Counted from the stretch's first letter, positions 16,141 through 25,370 are shown. The stretch: 37,127 bases of DNA from Armatimonadota bacterium (GCA_026392155.1 JAPLCP010000026.1:1-37127), one strand, 5' to 3'. Notes: generated by a model from the letters alone, not told the origin. Made by a program: numbers and translations.

Positions 16141-17005
16141 AATACTTATCGAACCAGTCCATCAGAAGCTCGGCGTCTTTCTCGATTCCGGGCCAGCCGT
16201 GGCCTTTTCCGGGGCGCTTCACCAGCTCGCAGGGAACGCCTTCTTCTTTGAGCTTTGCAATCAGCCGCTCGGACTGCTGGATGGGGACGAGCAAGTCGGC
16301 GGTGCCGTGGATCAAAAAGACGGGGCAGGTGGTTTTGGTGATTCCGTAGATAGGGGAGAGGGTCTTGCTGAGGCGCTCGATCTCCTCGGGCGGCGTCTTT
16401 TCCGTGATCCCAAAGGCAGGCCAGTAGCCCTTCAAAAATGGGTTCAGCATCGCCTTTGCGTCGTCTTTGCCGTAGTTGAGAAAGTCAGTGGGGGGGTAGA
16501 AGCAGGCAGCGCACTGGACGGCACTCGATGCGCGGTCTACCACGTCTTTGGCATTGGGGTCGCCGGGGCCACCGTAGGCGGCCATCATACAAGTCAAGTG
16601 CCCTCCAGCACTCCCGCCACTGATGCCGAGCTTATCGGGATTGACTCCCCAGCGGCTGGCGTTGGTGCGAACAAAGCGCACCGAGCGGTTGATGTCTTGC
16701 AGGATCTCGGGGAGCGTGAACTTGGGCGCAGTGCCATGGACAACCTGAAAGAGCGTGTAGCCACGGTCCGCGAAGGCTTTCCCAAGCGCAGGATTGATGG
16801 AGCTATGGCTGGAGACCCAGCCACCCGACACCATCCACAACACCCCGATGCCGTTGGACTTGGATTTTTCAGGGAGCGTCACGTCCATACTCAGCGCCAC
16901 GCCCATTTTGTGGCCGTAGATCACTTCTTCATGGCGCGTCTGGGCTGAGGCAGGGGAGAGTAGGGCTAGTGCGGTGGCGATGCCGAAGAACATTCGTCGT
17001 GTCAT
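16121..17005 (-). CDS. Secreted alpha/beta-hydrolase (feruloyl/acetyl esterase-like)
   Basis: The 294-residue protein has a signal peptide (MTRRMFFGIATALALLSPASA). The mature hydrolase carries an HG-type oxyanion region replaced by VSGGWVSS, the nucleophile in GGSAGG near residue 135, an acid Asp in HGTADLLVP, and a His in GHGWPG. It resembles the BD-FAE group of carbohydrate esterases that remove acyl groups from plant polysaccharides. Start: ATG 17005, with TAAAAT (minus strand, 17017-17012) ending 6 nt ahead. The C-terminus runs into repeat copy B. It is divergent from the GH127 gene, with only 31 bp between starts. Confidence 0.87.
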   Translation of the reverse strand: MTRRMFFGIATALALLSPASAQTRHEEVIYGHKMGVALSMDVTLPEKSKSNGIGVLWMVSGGWVSSHSSINPALGKAFADRGYTLFQVVHGTAPKFTLPEILQDINRSVRFVRTNASRWGVNPDKLGISGGSAGGHLTCMMAAYGGPGDPNAKDVVDRASSAVQCAACFYPPTDFLNYGKDDAKAMLNPFLKGYWPAFGITEKTPPEEIERLSKTLSPIYGITKTTCPVFLIHGTADLLVPIQQSERLIAKLKEEGVPCELVKRPGKGHGWPGIEKDAELLMDWFDKYLTSPRR

Positions 17006-17011
17006 AGGCCG

Positions 17012-17027
17012 ATTTTACCCGTAAAAT
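17012..17027. promoter_or_regulatory. Back-to-back -10 boxes of divergent genes
   Basis: TAAAAT on the minus strand (17017-17012) serves the esterase (6 nt to ATG). TAAAAT on the plus strand (17022-17027) serves GH127 (9 nt to ATG). Only 4 bp separate them, so each -35 region must lie inside the other gene and the two promoters probably exclude each other. Confidence 0.6.
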
Positions 17028-17036
17028 GCCAACGAT

Positions 17037-19196
17037 ATGCTCATCCCGCTTGACCCTCGCCGTGTCCGGCTCCTCTCCGGCCCATTTGCCGATGCCCGCG
17101 ACCGCAATGCCGCCTGGCTACTTGCCCTTGACCCCAAGCGCCTGCTCCACGGCTACTATCAAAACGCAGGCTTGCCAACCCAAGGCACTGCCTACGGTGG
17201 CTGGGAGCAGCAGAGCCTCGCGGGACACTCGCTCGGGCACTATTTGTCGGCCTGTGTTCGGCTAGCGGCAGCAGGAGATGAGCGTCTTGTCGAGCGCGTC
17301 TCACAGGTTCTCTCGGAACTCAAGCGCTGCCAAGACGCGCGCTCTGACGGTTTTATCGGAGGAATGCCCGACGCGGATCGGGTGTTTCGTGAGCTTCGTG
17401 TGGGTACTGTCCGGGCGCGCAACTTCGACCTTAACGACTGCTGGGTGCCCTGGTACAACCTCCACAAGCTCTATGCGGGCCTGCTCGATGCGGCGACCCT
17501 CCTCTTGTCCCCCCCGTTGGACGGGGGCAGGGGGGGGCTCGCTCTTGAGATGGTCACCAAGCTCGGGGACTGGGCGATTGGTGTCACGGCAAATCTCGAC
17601 GACGAGAAGTGGCAGGCGATGCTTAGCTGTGAGTTTGGCGGAATGAACGAGTCGTTTGCCGAGCTCTATGCGCTGACGAAAGAGCCGCGCTTTTTAGCAA
17701 TGGCGGAGAAATTCTACCACCGCGCCGTTCTCGACCCGCTCGCCGAGGGAATCGACTGTCTGCCAGGCCTGCATGGCAATACGCAAATCCCTAAGATCAT
17801 CGGTTGTGCGAGGCTTTACGAAGTGACGGGCGATGAGAAATACAGGCGCATCGCGGAGAACTTCTGGCGCTTTGTGACCCAGAGCCATAGCTACGCGATC
17901 GGAGGGCACGGCAGCGGCGAGCACTTTGGGCCGTCTGGGGATCTCTCGGCGCGGCTGACCCACACCACCTGCGAGACCTGCAATAGCTACAACATGCTCA
18001 AGCTCACCGAGTATCTCTTTGCCTGGAACCCCAAGGCCGAGTACGCCGACTTCGCCGAGCGCGTCCGCATCAACCATATCCTGGCGAGTCAGAACCCGGA
18101 AGATGGCATGGTCTGCTACTTTGTCTCACTGCTCTCAGGGCACTTCAAGCACTACTCGACCCCAGAGGACTCGTTTTGGTGCTGTGTCGGAACCGGCTGG
18201 GAGAACCACACACGCTATGGCGACGGCGTGTACTTCAAGGACGATGAAAACGGAGTGCTCTATGTCACGCAGCTCTTAGCCTCCGAGGCGAGTGTCCCGG
18301 AGTGGGGGCTGACGGTTCGCCAAGAGACTGCCTTTCCAGGTAGCGATTCCATCCGCTTCACGATCACCGGTCCTAGCGAGCTTTCCGTCCGACTGCGCCT
18401 GCCACGCTGGGCGGGCTACACCACCCTGCGCTGGCAAGATATCGGTGACTCGACTCTCGTCTTTCCCATGAAACCGTCAACGGAGCCCTTACTGGGCGCA
18501 CCGGACAAACTCGCGCTACTGGATGGGCCTGTCGTGCTTGCCGCCGATCTGGGAGCTGCGCCGCCGCCCGGTGACGCCGACGGTGGCGAGCCCTTCAACG
18601 CGCAGATTCCTCCGGCCCCCGTTCTGCTAAACTCCACAAGCCGTACTTTCGAGCGCGAGGTCTCCCTCGTGCCGTTCTACCAGCTCCACGGACGGCGGCA
18701 GGCGGTCTACTTCGACACATTCTCCAAAGACGAGTGGGTTGAAAAAGAAACGGGCTATCGAGAGATAGAGGCACGGGAGCATGCCGAGCGCACCAAGCAG
18801 CTCGATGAGTTCTGGCCCAACCAGATGCAGCCTGAGCGCGACCATCACTTTGCAGGCGATGGCTTTATCGGCGGCGAGCGCAGCGCTTGGAAGTTCCGGC
18901 AAGTGAGCGAAGAAAACGGCTGGTTCTCTTTCACGCTCCGCTCCCTGCCCGACTTTCCCGTGGAGCTGGAGTGCCTCTGGGGGCCACCGCAAGACCACGA
19001 TGTCCGTTTCACCGTCGAGGTCGAGGAACAGCCGATTGTTGTTATCACCAAGACCGTCGAAAAGCACCGGCACTTGGCGGAGACGTATGCAATTCCGGAG
19101 CATCTGACCAAAGGCAAAGAGCGAGTTACCGTGCGGGTGAGTGGCCCCAGCGCACCACTCTTTCGAGCCAAGCTACAGAAACGCCTGGAGGCATAA
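17037..19196 (+). CDS. GH127-family (DUF1680) beta-L-arabinofuranosidase-like enzyme
   Basis: This 719-residue glycosidase releases L-arabinofuranose or related sugars from plant glycans. Catalytic features known from Bifidobacterium HypBA1 are kept: the zinc-thiolate site E313, C315 (TCETCNSYN), C382 and C383 (FWCCVGTG), with C382 as likely nucleophile, and E295 in GSGEHF as acid/base. The N-terminal two-thirds is an (alpha/alpha)6 barrel, followed by beta domains. No signal peptide, so it likely acts on imported oligosaccharides. Residues about 156-168 (LLSPPLDGGRGGL) interrupt a helix and are encoded by a C/G palindrome, apparently an in-frame repeat insertion. The start is ATG 17037 behind TAAAAT. 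Confidence 0.88.
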   Translation: MLIPLDPRRVRLLSGPFADARDRNAAWLLALDPKRLLHGYYQNAGLPTQGTAYGGWEQQSLAGHSLGHYLSACVRLAAAGDERLVERVSQVLSELKRCQDARSDGFIGGMPDADRVFRELRVGTVRARNFDLNDCWVPWYNLHKLYAGLLDAATLLLSPPLDGGRGGLALEMVTKLGDWAIGVTANLDDEKWQAMLSCEFGGMNESFAELYALTKEPRFLAMAEKFYHRAVLDPLAEGIDCLPGLHGNTQIPKIIGCARLYEVTGDEKYRRIAENFWRFVTQSHSYAIGGHGSGEHFGPSGDLSARLTHTTCETCNSYNMLKLTEYLFAWNPKAEYADFAERVRINHILASQNPEDGMVCYFVSLLSGHFKHYSTPEDSFWCCVGTGWENHTRYGDGVYFKDDENGVLYVTQLLASEASVPEWGLTVRQETAFPGSDSIRFTITGPSELSVRLRLPRWAGYTTLRWQDIGDSTLVFPMKPSTEPLLGAPDKLALLDGPVVLAADLGAAPPPGDADGGEPFNAQIPPAPVLLNSTSRTFEREVSLVPFYQLHGRRQAVYFDTFSKDEWVEKETGYREIEAREHAERTKQLDEFWPNQMQPERDHHFAGDGFIGGERSAWKFRQVSEENGWFSFTLRSLPDFPVELECLWGPPQDHDVRFTVEVEEQPIVVITKTVEKHRHLAETYAIPEHLTKGKERVTVRVSGPSAPLFRAKLQKRLEA
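17509..17535. repeat. Palindromic repeat inserted in GH127 gene
   Basis: CCCCCGT (17511-17517) pairs with ACGGGGG (17521-17527) around TGG, followed by a long G-run. The frame is kept and adds about 11-13 residues not expected in the family. Confidence 0.6.
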
Positions 19197-19404
19197 GACT
19201 CTCTATTGCGTTCGGTGAGGGTGAAGTCCGGCGTCGAGCTTCCGAAAGCGGCTCGGGTATGGGAGTGACTTGCGCTTGCGTTTGCGCCTCAGGCAAGTTC
19301 TCGACCAGTGCCTGAAGGCGCTCCCGCTCCGTACAGAGCCAGTCATCGTAGTAGCCTGGTAAGAGCTCCCCTTTAAGGTCAGCGGGGATGAGTGTGCGCC
19401 GCAA
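19197..19404 (-). pseudogene. Fragment of a BTAD/SARP-type regulator
   Basis: The minus-strand reading gives IPADLKGELLPGYYDDWL followed by CTERERLQALV. This closely matches the core of the bacterial transcriptional activator domain (pattern GELLPGxYDDWxxxERERL) found in SARP and AfsR-type regulators. Only about 35 residues of that domain are present, without a DNA-binding part before it or a TPR part behind it. The reading then runs into the 3' end of the convergent GH127 gene. I read it as the relic of a deleted regulator. Nothing else is visible in 19405-19454. Confidence 0.5.
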
Positions 19405-19454
19405 CGACGAGAGTGCATGACTTCCTGAATTGTATCTTTGGTTTATGGTTTCTG

Positions 19455-19460
19455 TATACT
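19455..19460 (+). promoter_or_regulatory. -10 box TATACT, leaderless start
   Basis: TATACT ends 6 nt before ATG 19467. It decides that start over an earlier in-frame ATG at 19392. Confidence 0.6.
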
Positions 19461-19466
19461 AAGTGC

Positions 19467-19964
19467 ATGTCAAATTTCCCGCAGCGCCTGCCCGACGGTG
19501 TTCAAGTTGTCGTGTCGGACTCCGAGGGGCGGGTTCTGCTCCAAAAGCGGGAGGACTTTCGCCTCTGGAGCCTTCCGGGCGGCAAGATCGAGCCCGGCGA
19601 GACACCCGAAGTGGCAGCCACGCGGGAGCTTTTGGAAGAGACAGGCTTTGCGATCACGCTGACGCGCTGTGTGGGCTTCTACTGGCGACCCGACATGCCC
19701 GGCGGCGGCGTCTTGCTCCAGGTCTTTGCCGGTAGCGTCGCCGAGAAAATCAGCGAGCCCGGCTGGGAGTCCGTGGCAGTGGACTGGTTCACGCTCGACA
19801 AGCTCCCACGCTCCGTCCCCGGCTGGACCCGCACGGTCCTCACCGATGCCGCGCTAGGGGGCGCCCCCGTCCGCTGCATCCAGCGCCTCCCGCTCTGGAA
19901 AGCCTGGCTCGTACGCTTGCTCTATGCCTTACGTCGCCTACGAAACCGGCTGATGGGGAGGTAA
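19467..19964 (+). CDS. Nudix hydrolase
   Basis: A 165-residue member of the Nudix superfamily, which cleaves nucleoside diphosphates linked to another group. The Nudix box begins at G39 (GKIEPGETPEVAATREL then LEETGF, to residue 61) and matches GX5EX7REUXEEXGU fully. The short N-terminal strands (GVQVVVSDSEGRVLLQKR) are typical. The C-terminal 25 residues are Arg/Leu-rich and helical. Substrate cannot be told. Its TAA stop forms the first bases of the -10 box of the following GH2 gene. Confidence 0.9.
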   Translation: MSNFPQRLPDGVQVVVSDSEGRVLLQKREDFRLWSLPGGKIEPGETPEVAATRELLEETGFAITLTRCVGFYWRPDMPGGGVLLQVFAGSVAEKISEPGWESVAVDWFTLDKLPRSVPGWTRTVLTDAALGGAPVRCIQRLPLWKAWLVRLLYALRRLRNRLMGR

Positions 19965-19967
19965 ACT
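19962..19967 (+). promoter_or_regulatory. -10 box TAAACT overlapping stop codon
   Basis: TAAACT begins with the Nudix TAA stop and ends 6 nt before ATG 19974. The flanking GGGGAG...CTCCCC makes a small hairpin around it. Confidence 0.45.
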
Positions 19968-19973
19968 CTCCCC

Positions 19974-22271
19974 ATGGATTTTCGCAAAGACGCAGTCGCA
20001 CTAGACCTCTCCGGCGAGTGGCAAATGGCCTTCTCCGACGAAGGGGGACAATTTCACTCCTCAAAGGAATTGACCGCCTCGGGCTTGCCAATCTACCCGG
20101 CGCAGGTGCCGGGGAACTTCGAGCTAGACCTGCACCGGAACGGAATGATCCCCGAACCGTTCTTTGGGATGAATATTGCGGAGCTGACTAAATGGGAACA
20201 TGCCCATATCTGGTATATGCGCCAATTCGTCGCGCCACCTCTTCCTGAAACACATGAGGCTCTTATTTGTTTGTCTGCGACAAACCGAAATATGACTTGC
20301 TATATCAACCGACAGGGATTTAGCTGGTACTCTCCGGCTTTGACACTCCTTTCGGCGTTGCTCGATTATGACGATATGCCGAAAATTCAAGGGACGAACG
20401 ACCTTGTAATCCACCTTGCTCCCGAAGTTCAAGATAACTACCACAACAATCCTCTAAGCTTCGCGCAGCCCAATCGGTATGAGTCTCTTCGGGTGCGGCG
20501 GGCGCCGCATGAGTATGGGTGGGACATCATGCCGCGTGCGGTCTCTGCGGGGATTTGGCGTCCGATCAAGCTGCTCTATCTGCCCAAGGAGCGCATCGAG
20601 AATGTCTATCTGGAGACGCTGAGCATTGGCGCATCCAACGCTTCGGCGCGGCTGGTGCTGCACTTTGACTGCAAGCTCGACGCGTCGTGCTACGCGGAGA
20701 CGTATGAGATCGAAGTCGAGGGGCGGTGCGGCGACTCGGTGTTTACCAAGCGGGAGCGGATGCTCTTTGGCGCGGGGCGGATGAACGTACAAGTTCCGAG
20801 CCCCAAGCTCTGGTGGCCCAAGGGCAAGGGCGACGCCAGCCTCTACGACGTGACGGTGCGGGTTTTCAAGAACGGCGCGGAGCTTGACCATCTGCACTTT
20901 ACCCACGGGATTCGCACGGTCGAGCTGATCCGAACCAGCGTCACCGATGAGCAAGGCTCCGGCGAGTTTCTCTTCAAGGTCAATGGCGAGCGGGTCTTTA
21001 TCCACGGCTCGAACTGGGTGCCGGTGGACGCGTTCCACTCGCGGGATAGAGAGCGCATCCCGGCGATTCTGGAAATGGCGGTGGACCTGAACTGCAACAT
21101 GCTGCGCTGCTGGGGCGGGAATGTCTACGAGGACGATCTCTTCTACGAGATCTGCGACCGCGAGGGGATTCTGATCTGGCAGGACTTCTCCATGGCCTGC
21201 GCGGTCTATCCACAAGACGAGAGTTTTCAGCGCACCCTCGCCGACGAAGTGCGCTCTGTTGTCCGGCGGCTGCGGCAGCACGCGTGTGTGGCGCTCTGGG
21301 CGGGCGACAACGAGTGCGACCAGGCGTGGAGCTGGGGTGGCAGGCGACAAGACCCGAACCGCAATGTGCTCACGCGAAAAGTGATTCCCGATGTGTTGCT
21401 CGAAGAAGATCCCGGTCGTCCCTATCTTCCTAGCTCGCCCTACATCGATAGCGAGGCGTTTGCAAAAGGCGAAAAATACCTGCCGGAGAACCATCTCTGG
21501 GGGCCGCGGGATTATTTTAAGAGCCGCTACTACACCGAGAGCCTCTGTCACTTCGCCAGCGAGATCGGCTACCACGGCTGCCCATCGCGCAAGAGCCTGG
21601 AGAAATTCCTCTCGCCCGAGAAGCTCTGGCCGTACCAGAACAACGATGAGTGGGTTCTGCACTCGACCTCGCCAATCCCCGGCTACGATCTCTACGACTA
21701 CCGGGTCGAGCTGATGGCCAAGCAGATTCGTGAGCTGTTCGGTGAAGTGCCGGACAACCTTGATGACTTTGCGTTTGCCAGTCAGGTGAGCCAGGCGGAG
21801 GCGAAGAAGTTCTTTGTGGAGCTCTTTCGCACCAGCATGTGGCGGCGCACCGGGATTCTCTGGTGGAACCTGATGGATGGCTGGCCGCAAATGTCGGATG
21901 CGATTGTGGACTACTACTTCGAGAAGAAGCTGGCGTATGGGTACTTAAAGACCAGCCAGCAGCCGCTCCTCCTCGCCCTCCGCGAGCCGCGCGACTGGCA
22001 CCAGGAGCTGCTTGCCTGCTCGGAGCTACGAGAAAGTACGCCGCTCACCTACACCATCACCGATGTGGAGAGCGGCGAGGTGATGCTCTCCGGTGAGGGG
22101 ATCGCAAAGCCCGACTCGGTCACCGTGCTGGGGCGGATTCCCTACTCGGCGTCTTGGAAGCGTCTTTACAAAATCGAGTGGGACGGCGGCACCAACCACT
22201 ACCTCTGCGGCAATCCTCCGTTTGAGCTGGAAACCTACCGCCAGTGGGGCCAGAGTGCGGGGATTTTATAG
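19974..22271 (+). CDS. GH2-family beta-mannosidase-like glycosidase
   Basis: A 765-residue enzyme with the GH2 layout: N-terminal jelly roll (about 10-190), immunoglobulin-like domain (about 195-310), then a TIM barrel. The acid/base glutamate is E447 in WAGDNECD and the nucleophile is E530 in SEIGYHG. FIHGSNWVPVDAF near 342-354 and RCWGGNVYEDD near 378-388 are typical of beta-mannosidases. There is no signal peptide. The stretch encoding about residues 85-165 is clearly more AT-rich than the rest and less like the family. The gene ends at a strong bidirectional terminator. Confidence 0.88.
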   Translation: MDFRKDAVALDLSGEWQMAFSDEGGQFHSSKELTASGLPIYPAQVPGNFELDLHRNGMIPEPFFGMNIAELTKWEHAHIWYMRQFVAPPLPETHEALICLSATNRNMTCYINRQGFSWYSPALTLLSALLDYDDMPKIQGTNDLVIHLAPEVQDNYHNNPLSFAQPNRYESLRVRRAPHEYGWDIMPRAVSAGIWRPIKLLYLPKERIENVYLETLSIGASNASARLVLHFDCKLDASCYAETYEIEVEGRCGDSVFTKRERMLFGAGRMNVQVPSPKLWWPKGKGDASLYDVTVRVFKNGAELDHLHFTHGIRTVELIRTSVTDEQGSGEFLFKVNGERVFIHGSNWVPVDAFHSRDRERIPAILEMAVDLNCNMLRCWGGNVYEDDLFYEICDREGILIWQDFSMACAVYPQDESFQRTLADEVRSVVRRLRQHACVALWAGDNECDQAWSWGGRRQDPNRNVLTRKVIPDVLLEEDPGRPYLPSSPYIDSEAFAKGEKYLPENHLWGPRDYFKSRYYTESLCHFASEIGYHGCPSRKSLEKFLSPEKLWPYQNNDEWVLHSTSPIPGYDLYDYRVELMAKQIRELFGEVPDNLDDFAFASQVSQAEAKKFFVELFRTSMWRRTGILWWNLMDGWPQMSDAIVDYYFEKKLAYGYLKTSQQPLLLALREPRDWHQELLACSELRESTPLTYTITDVESGEVMLSGEGIAKPDSVTVLGRIPYSASWKRLYKIEWDGGTNHYLCGNPPFELETYRQWGQSAGIL

Positions 22272-22283
22272 CGACGAAAAAAA

Positions 22284-22322
22284 ACACGCCCTCAGGCCAC
22301 GAGGAGTGGCTTGAGGGCGTGT
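22284..22322. terminator. Bidirectional intrinsic terminator
   Basis: A 17-bp stem (22284-22300 with 22306-22322, one G/U-type mismatch) with loop GAGGA lies between the convergent GH2 gene and the 980-codon minus-strand reading. An A-run on the left side (22277-22284) gives a T-run for the minus strand; a T-rich but interrupted tail follows on the plus strand. Confidence 0.85.
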
Positions 22323-22344
22323 GTCTTCTCTTTGGTCTAGACGT

Positions 22345-25245
22345 CTACGGGAGAATCACTTTGAGATTTCCGCTGAAGGACTGTATCGACTGATCGCTCG
22401 TGCGGACGTAGGTTCCTTGAACCTTCACCAAGCCCGCCGTGCCGCTTGGCTGGGTGGTTGCTCCATAGTTGAGGACAGCGACGGTTTGAGCTGAATTGGT
22501 CAGCTCCCCGACATTTAGGGGGAGGTTGAGCGGATTCATGGCGGGATCGCCACCCAGCGCCAAGCGGGCAAAGGTGACCGTCACATTCTTCGTATTCCCC
22601 GTTCCTGTGTTCCTAAGCGTCAGCGAAAGAGTCGGAGCTGCCTTCGTGCCGCCAAGCGTCGCACTGGCGATGGTGATAACACCCGTGCCATTCGGGTTGC
22701 CCTTTTGGTAGTTAGGATCAATCACAACAGGGAGCCGCCACATGCCGCGTCCATAGGTGGCAGCCATCAGATAGCCCGTGCCAGGAACCAGCTTGAGAGC
22801 ACTGATTTCACAGTTCGGCAGACCAAGCGGCTGAGTCGCATTCTGCCAGGTCAACCCGGAGTCTGCGGAGTAGAAAACTCCAATGTCTGTGCCCACCCAG
22901 AGGGAGCTGGCATCACAGGTGACGGCATTGGTGGGAACATCGGGGAGTCCCGTCGTGCCGGAGCCGCTGATATTTACGAAAGTCACACCGGCATCGTAGG
23001 ACTCGTAGAGGTGCCCTGTTCCTGTACCTCCTACGGCGACGCGAACATGATCAGGATCTATCGGGTTCACCCAGATACTGGTAAAAGCCCGGTTGGGGAG
23101 ACCTGTGCGCTGAGTCCAGCTGGCACCTTGATTGCTACTAATCCAGAATTTTCCATCAGTGGTGCCGACATAGAGGCGCTGGTTGTTGGATGGGGCGACG
23201 GTAATGGCGCGGATCTGGCCATTGGAGAGCTGGGTATTTCCCAAGTGCCCCTGCCAGGCTCGGGTGGTCTCATTGTAGCGCCACAAGAACTGTGTCCCTA
23301 AATAGAGATGGCCCGGTGCCGTAGGATCTATCCCAAGCCAGGTAAAGAAGCCAGGGCTTTCACTAAAATAGGCAGGGGTGATATAGGCCCCAGATACCCA
23401 GGAGTTACCCGTGCGAGCGATGGTGCCCCCTTGGACGGTTAAGAACTGGATCGCAGGATTGGTGGGGTTGATGGCGGAACCAAAACCATCGCCCGCGCCA
23501 GGATTTTTCCAGTTGGTAAGATCCCCGAGCGCTGCGGGTGTTGCGTTATCCTGCGTCCCTGCGAGCATGATATTAGGGTTGGTGGGGTGAAAGTCAGCAT
23601 CGTGGAAAGCCGTGATGCCTATCGAGTGGTTCCACCTCGTCGCAAACGTCCAAGACGTCAAGGTCGGTGCTCCCGCCGAAGTCGTGTACGTAAGGCCATA
23701 GATGCCACCATCGTTGCCCACGGCCATGATATTGGAGTCGCCCGGAAAGACAGCAAACGAGTGCGAGTCGTTGTGTGTTCGCGCTTGCGCACTTCCGGTG
23801 CGGCCAATGTCAATCCATGTCCCGTTGGCTCCTGGTGAGGCAGAGATTGTGATCAGGCCCAAGTAGAGTGTGTCTTGGAGCGTTCCATTGATGGTATGCG
23901 CAGAAGCCTGCATGTGGTAGTCGTAGGGAACTTGTGACCAGTTGGAGCCAGGGCCATAATTTTGAGGGTGGTTGCCGGTGATATCGGTCCAAGTCCAGGC
24001 ACCCGTGGTGGCATTGCGAACCCCTTTGCGAACTCTCTGGTCACTGGTGCTGGTCATGTAGAGGATATTGGCACTGACGGCGGATGCGGCGATTCGAACC
24101 CTCCCCGCGCCACCAATTCCGGTGATCTGTGCCCAGGTAATGCCTTTGTCTGCCGAACGGAAAATCCGGTTGTTGGCTCCCACTACGTAGTAGGGGCGCC
24201 TCCCGGAGGCATCGCGTACACCGATCTCAACATCTTCGGCATTCACAATTAACGACTTGGTTGCGGTCTTGACGCTCCAAGTAGCACCGTAGTCCGTGGA
24301 GCGGTAGATACTCGCAGCCGTGCCGCCATAGACTGCTGCCATGACAACACCGGGCGTATCAGGATCAGTGACAATCGCATTGACCGCACAGCCCTGGAGG
24401 AAGTCCATCGTCCGATCCCAGGTCACGCCACCGTCGGTGGAGCGCATGATCCCCCCAAACTGTCGCGCGTTGTAAGCTCCGCCAAACCACCAGCCCTGGG
24501 TGTCAATGTTATAGTCGTGGTCACCGAGGCCCGCGTAGATAATATTCGGGTTATTCGGGTCGACGGCAACACTGCTGGTGAACGGAATAGGAAAGGAGTC
24601 TCCAATGGCTGCCCATGTCGTACCGCCATCGGTGGTCTTATGAATCCCGCCTATCGGGGTCGCAATATAGATCGTCTTCGGGTCCGTGGGGTGGAAGGCG
24701 ATACCGCTCACACGTCCGGTCAGAGCAGAGTTGGCCGGGCCATAGTATGTGGTGTAGGGAACCGTGAGGTTTCTAGGGCCAATGAACTCCCACGCACCAA
24801 CCGCGTTGGGATTCCCACCACCCGTCGCGGCTAAGGTGACAAGAGAGCGATCCCGAGCGCGCTGCTGTAGCGCCGGGGCTGCCGGCTGCATTCGCTCCCG
24901 CTGATTAATCGAACGAAAGATCGCGTCCGTATTGATCCGGTCACTAGGGTACGCACGCTCCTGGAGACGTGCGAGGCGCTCCTCGTAGATCCCTGTCCCA
25001 GGAAGCACACGGACATTTGTGCCGGGGAGAATTTTTTCTTTGACGCCTGCTGCCTTTTTGGCTAGCTTCAGCTCTTTAAGATAGGCGCTGAGCCCACTGA
25101 CGGTATTGAGATCGTGGTGCACGGGTGTCTTAGACTTGGTCGTCGCTTTTTGTGCGTGCACCGGTAATGTAAAGACGTTTGTGAGAGAAAGAGAGATAGC
25201 AAGCAGACTGCCAGCAGTGAGAGTAAAGAGAACTTGATTCTTCAA
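22345..25245 (-). CDS. Large secreted BNR/VPS10-type beta-propeller protein
   Basis: This protein of about 966 residues has a signal peptide (MKNQVLFTLTAGSLLAISL... ending VHA). The body carries many sialidase/BNR-type repeats with the mark S-x-D-x-G-x-T-W (KTTDGGTTW, RSTDGGVTW, RSTDYGATW, SADKGITW, SSNQGASW, SADSGLTW). They build one or two seven-bladed propellers as in VPS10/sortilin and GH74 proteins. The last 120 residues are an Ig-like domain. No sialidase Arg triad is evident, so binding or GH74-like hydrolysis are both possible. I place the start at TTG 25245: GGAG lies 8 nt ahead and the signal peptide begins cleanly there; a TTG at 25287 would add 14 unlikely residues. Confidence 0.78.
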   Translation of the reverse strand: MKNQVLFTLTAGSLLAISLSLTNVFTLPVHAQKATTKSKTPVHHDLNTVSGLSAYLKELKLAKKAAGVKEKILPGTNVRVLPGTGIYEERLARLQERAYPSDRINTDAIFRSINQRERMQPAAPALQQRARDRSLVTLAATGGGNPNAVGAWEFIGPRNLTVPYTTYYGPANSALTGRVSGIAFHPTDPKTIYIATPIGGIHKTTDGGTTWAAIGDSFPIPFTSSVAVDPNNPNIIYAGLGDHDYNIDTQGWWFGGAYNARQFGGIMRSTDGGVTWDRTMDFLQGCAVNAIVTDPDTPGVVMAAVYGGTAASIYRSTDYGATWSVKTATKSLIVNAEDVEIGVRDASGRRPYYVVGANNRIFRSADKGITWAQITGIGGAGRVRIAASAVSANILYMTSTSDQRVRKGVRNATTGAWTWTDITGNHPQNYGPGSNWSQVPYDYHMQASAHTINGTLQDTLYLGLITISASPGANGTWIDIGRTGSAQARTHNDSHSFAVFPGDSNIMAVGNDGGIYGLTYTTSAGAPTLTSWTFATRWNHSIGITAFHDADFHPTNPNIMLAGTQDNATPAALGDLTNWKNPGAGDGFGSAINPTNPAIQFLTVQGGTIARTGNSWVSGAYITPAYFSESPGFFTWLGIDPTAPGHLYLGTQFLWRYNETTRAWQGHLGNTQLSNGQIRAITVAPSNNQRLYVGTTDGKFWISSNQGASWTQRTGLPNRAFTSIWVNPIDPDHVRVAVGGTGTGHLYESYDAGVTFVNISGSGTTGLPDVPTNAVTCDASSLWVGTDIGVFYSADSGLTWQNATQPLGLPNCEISALKLVPGTGYLMAATYGRGMWRLPVVIDPNYQKGNPNGTGVITIASATLGGTKAAPTLSLTLRNTGTGNTKNVTVTFARLALGGDPAMNPLNLPLNVGELTNSAQTVAVLNYGATTQPSGTAGLVKVQGTYVRTSDQSIQSFSGNLKVILP

Positions 25246-25370
25246 TGTTTTGCTCCAACGAGTTAAGAGTACACCACAATTTAACAACTTAGGTAGGTCT
25301 TGATTAGGTACGGAACGGTCTCTCGAAAATCCTTCTTAGCTACCCTCGTATTTTTTCACAATGCCAGGGC

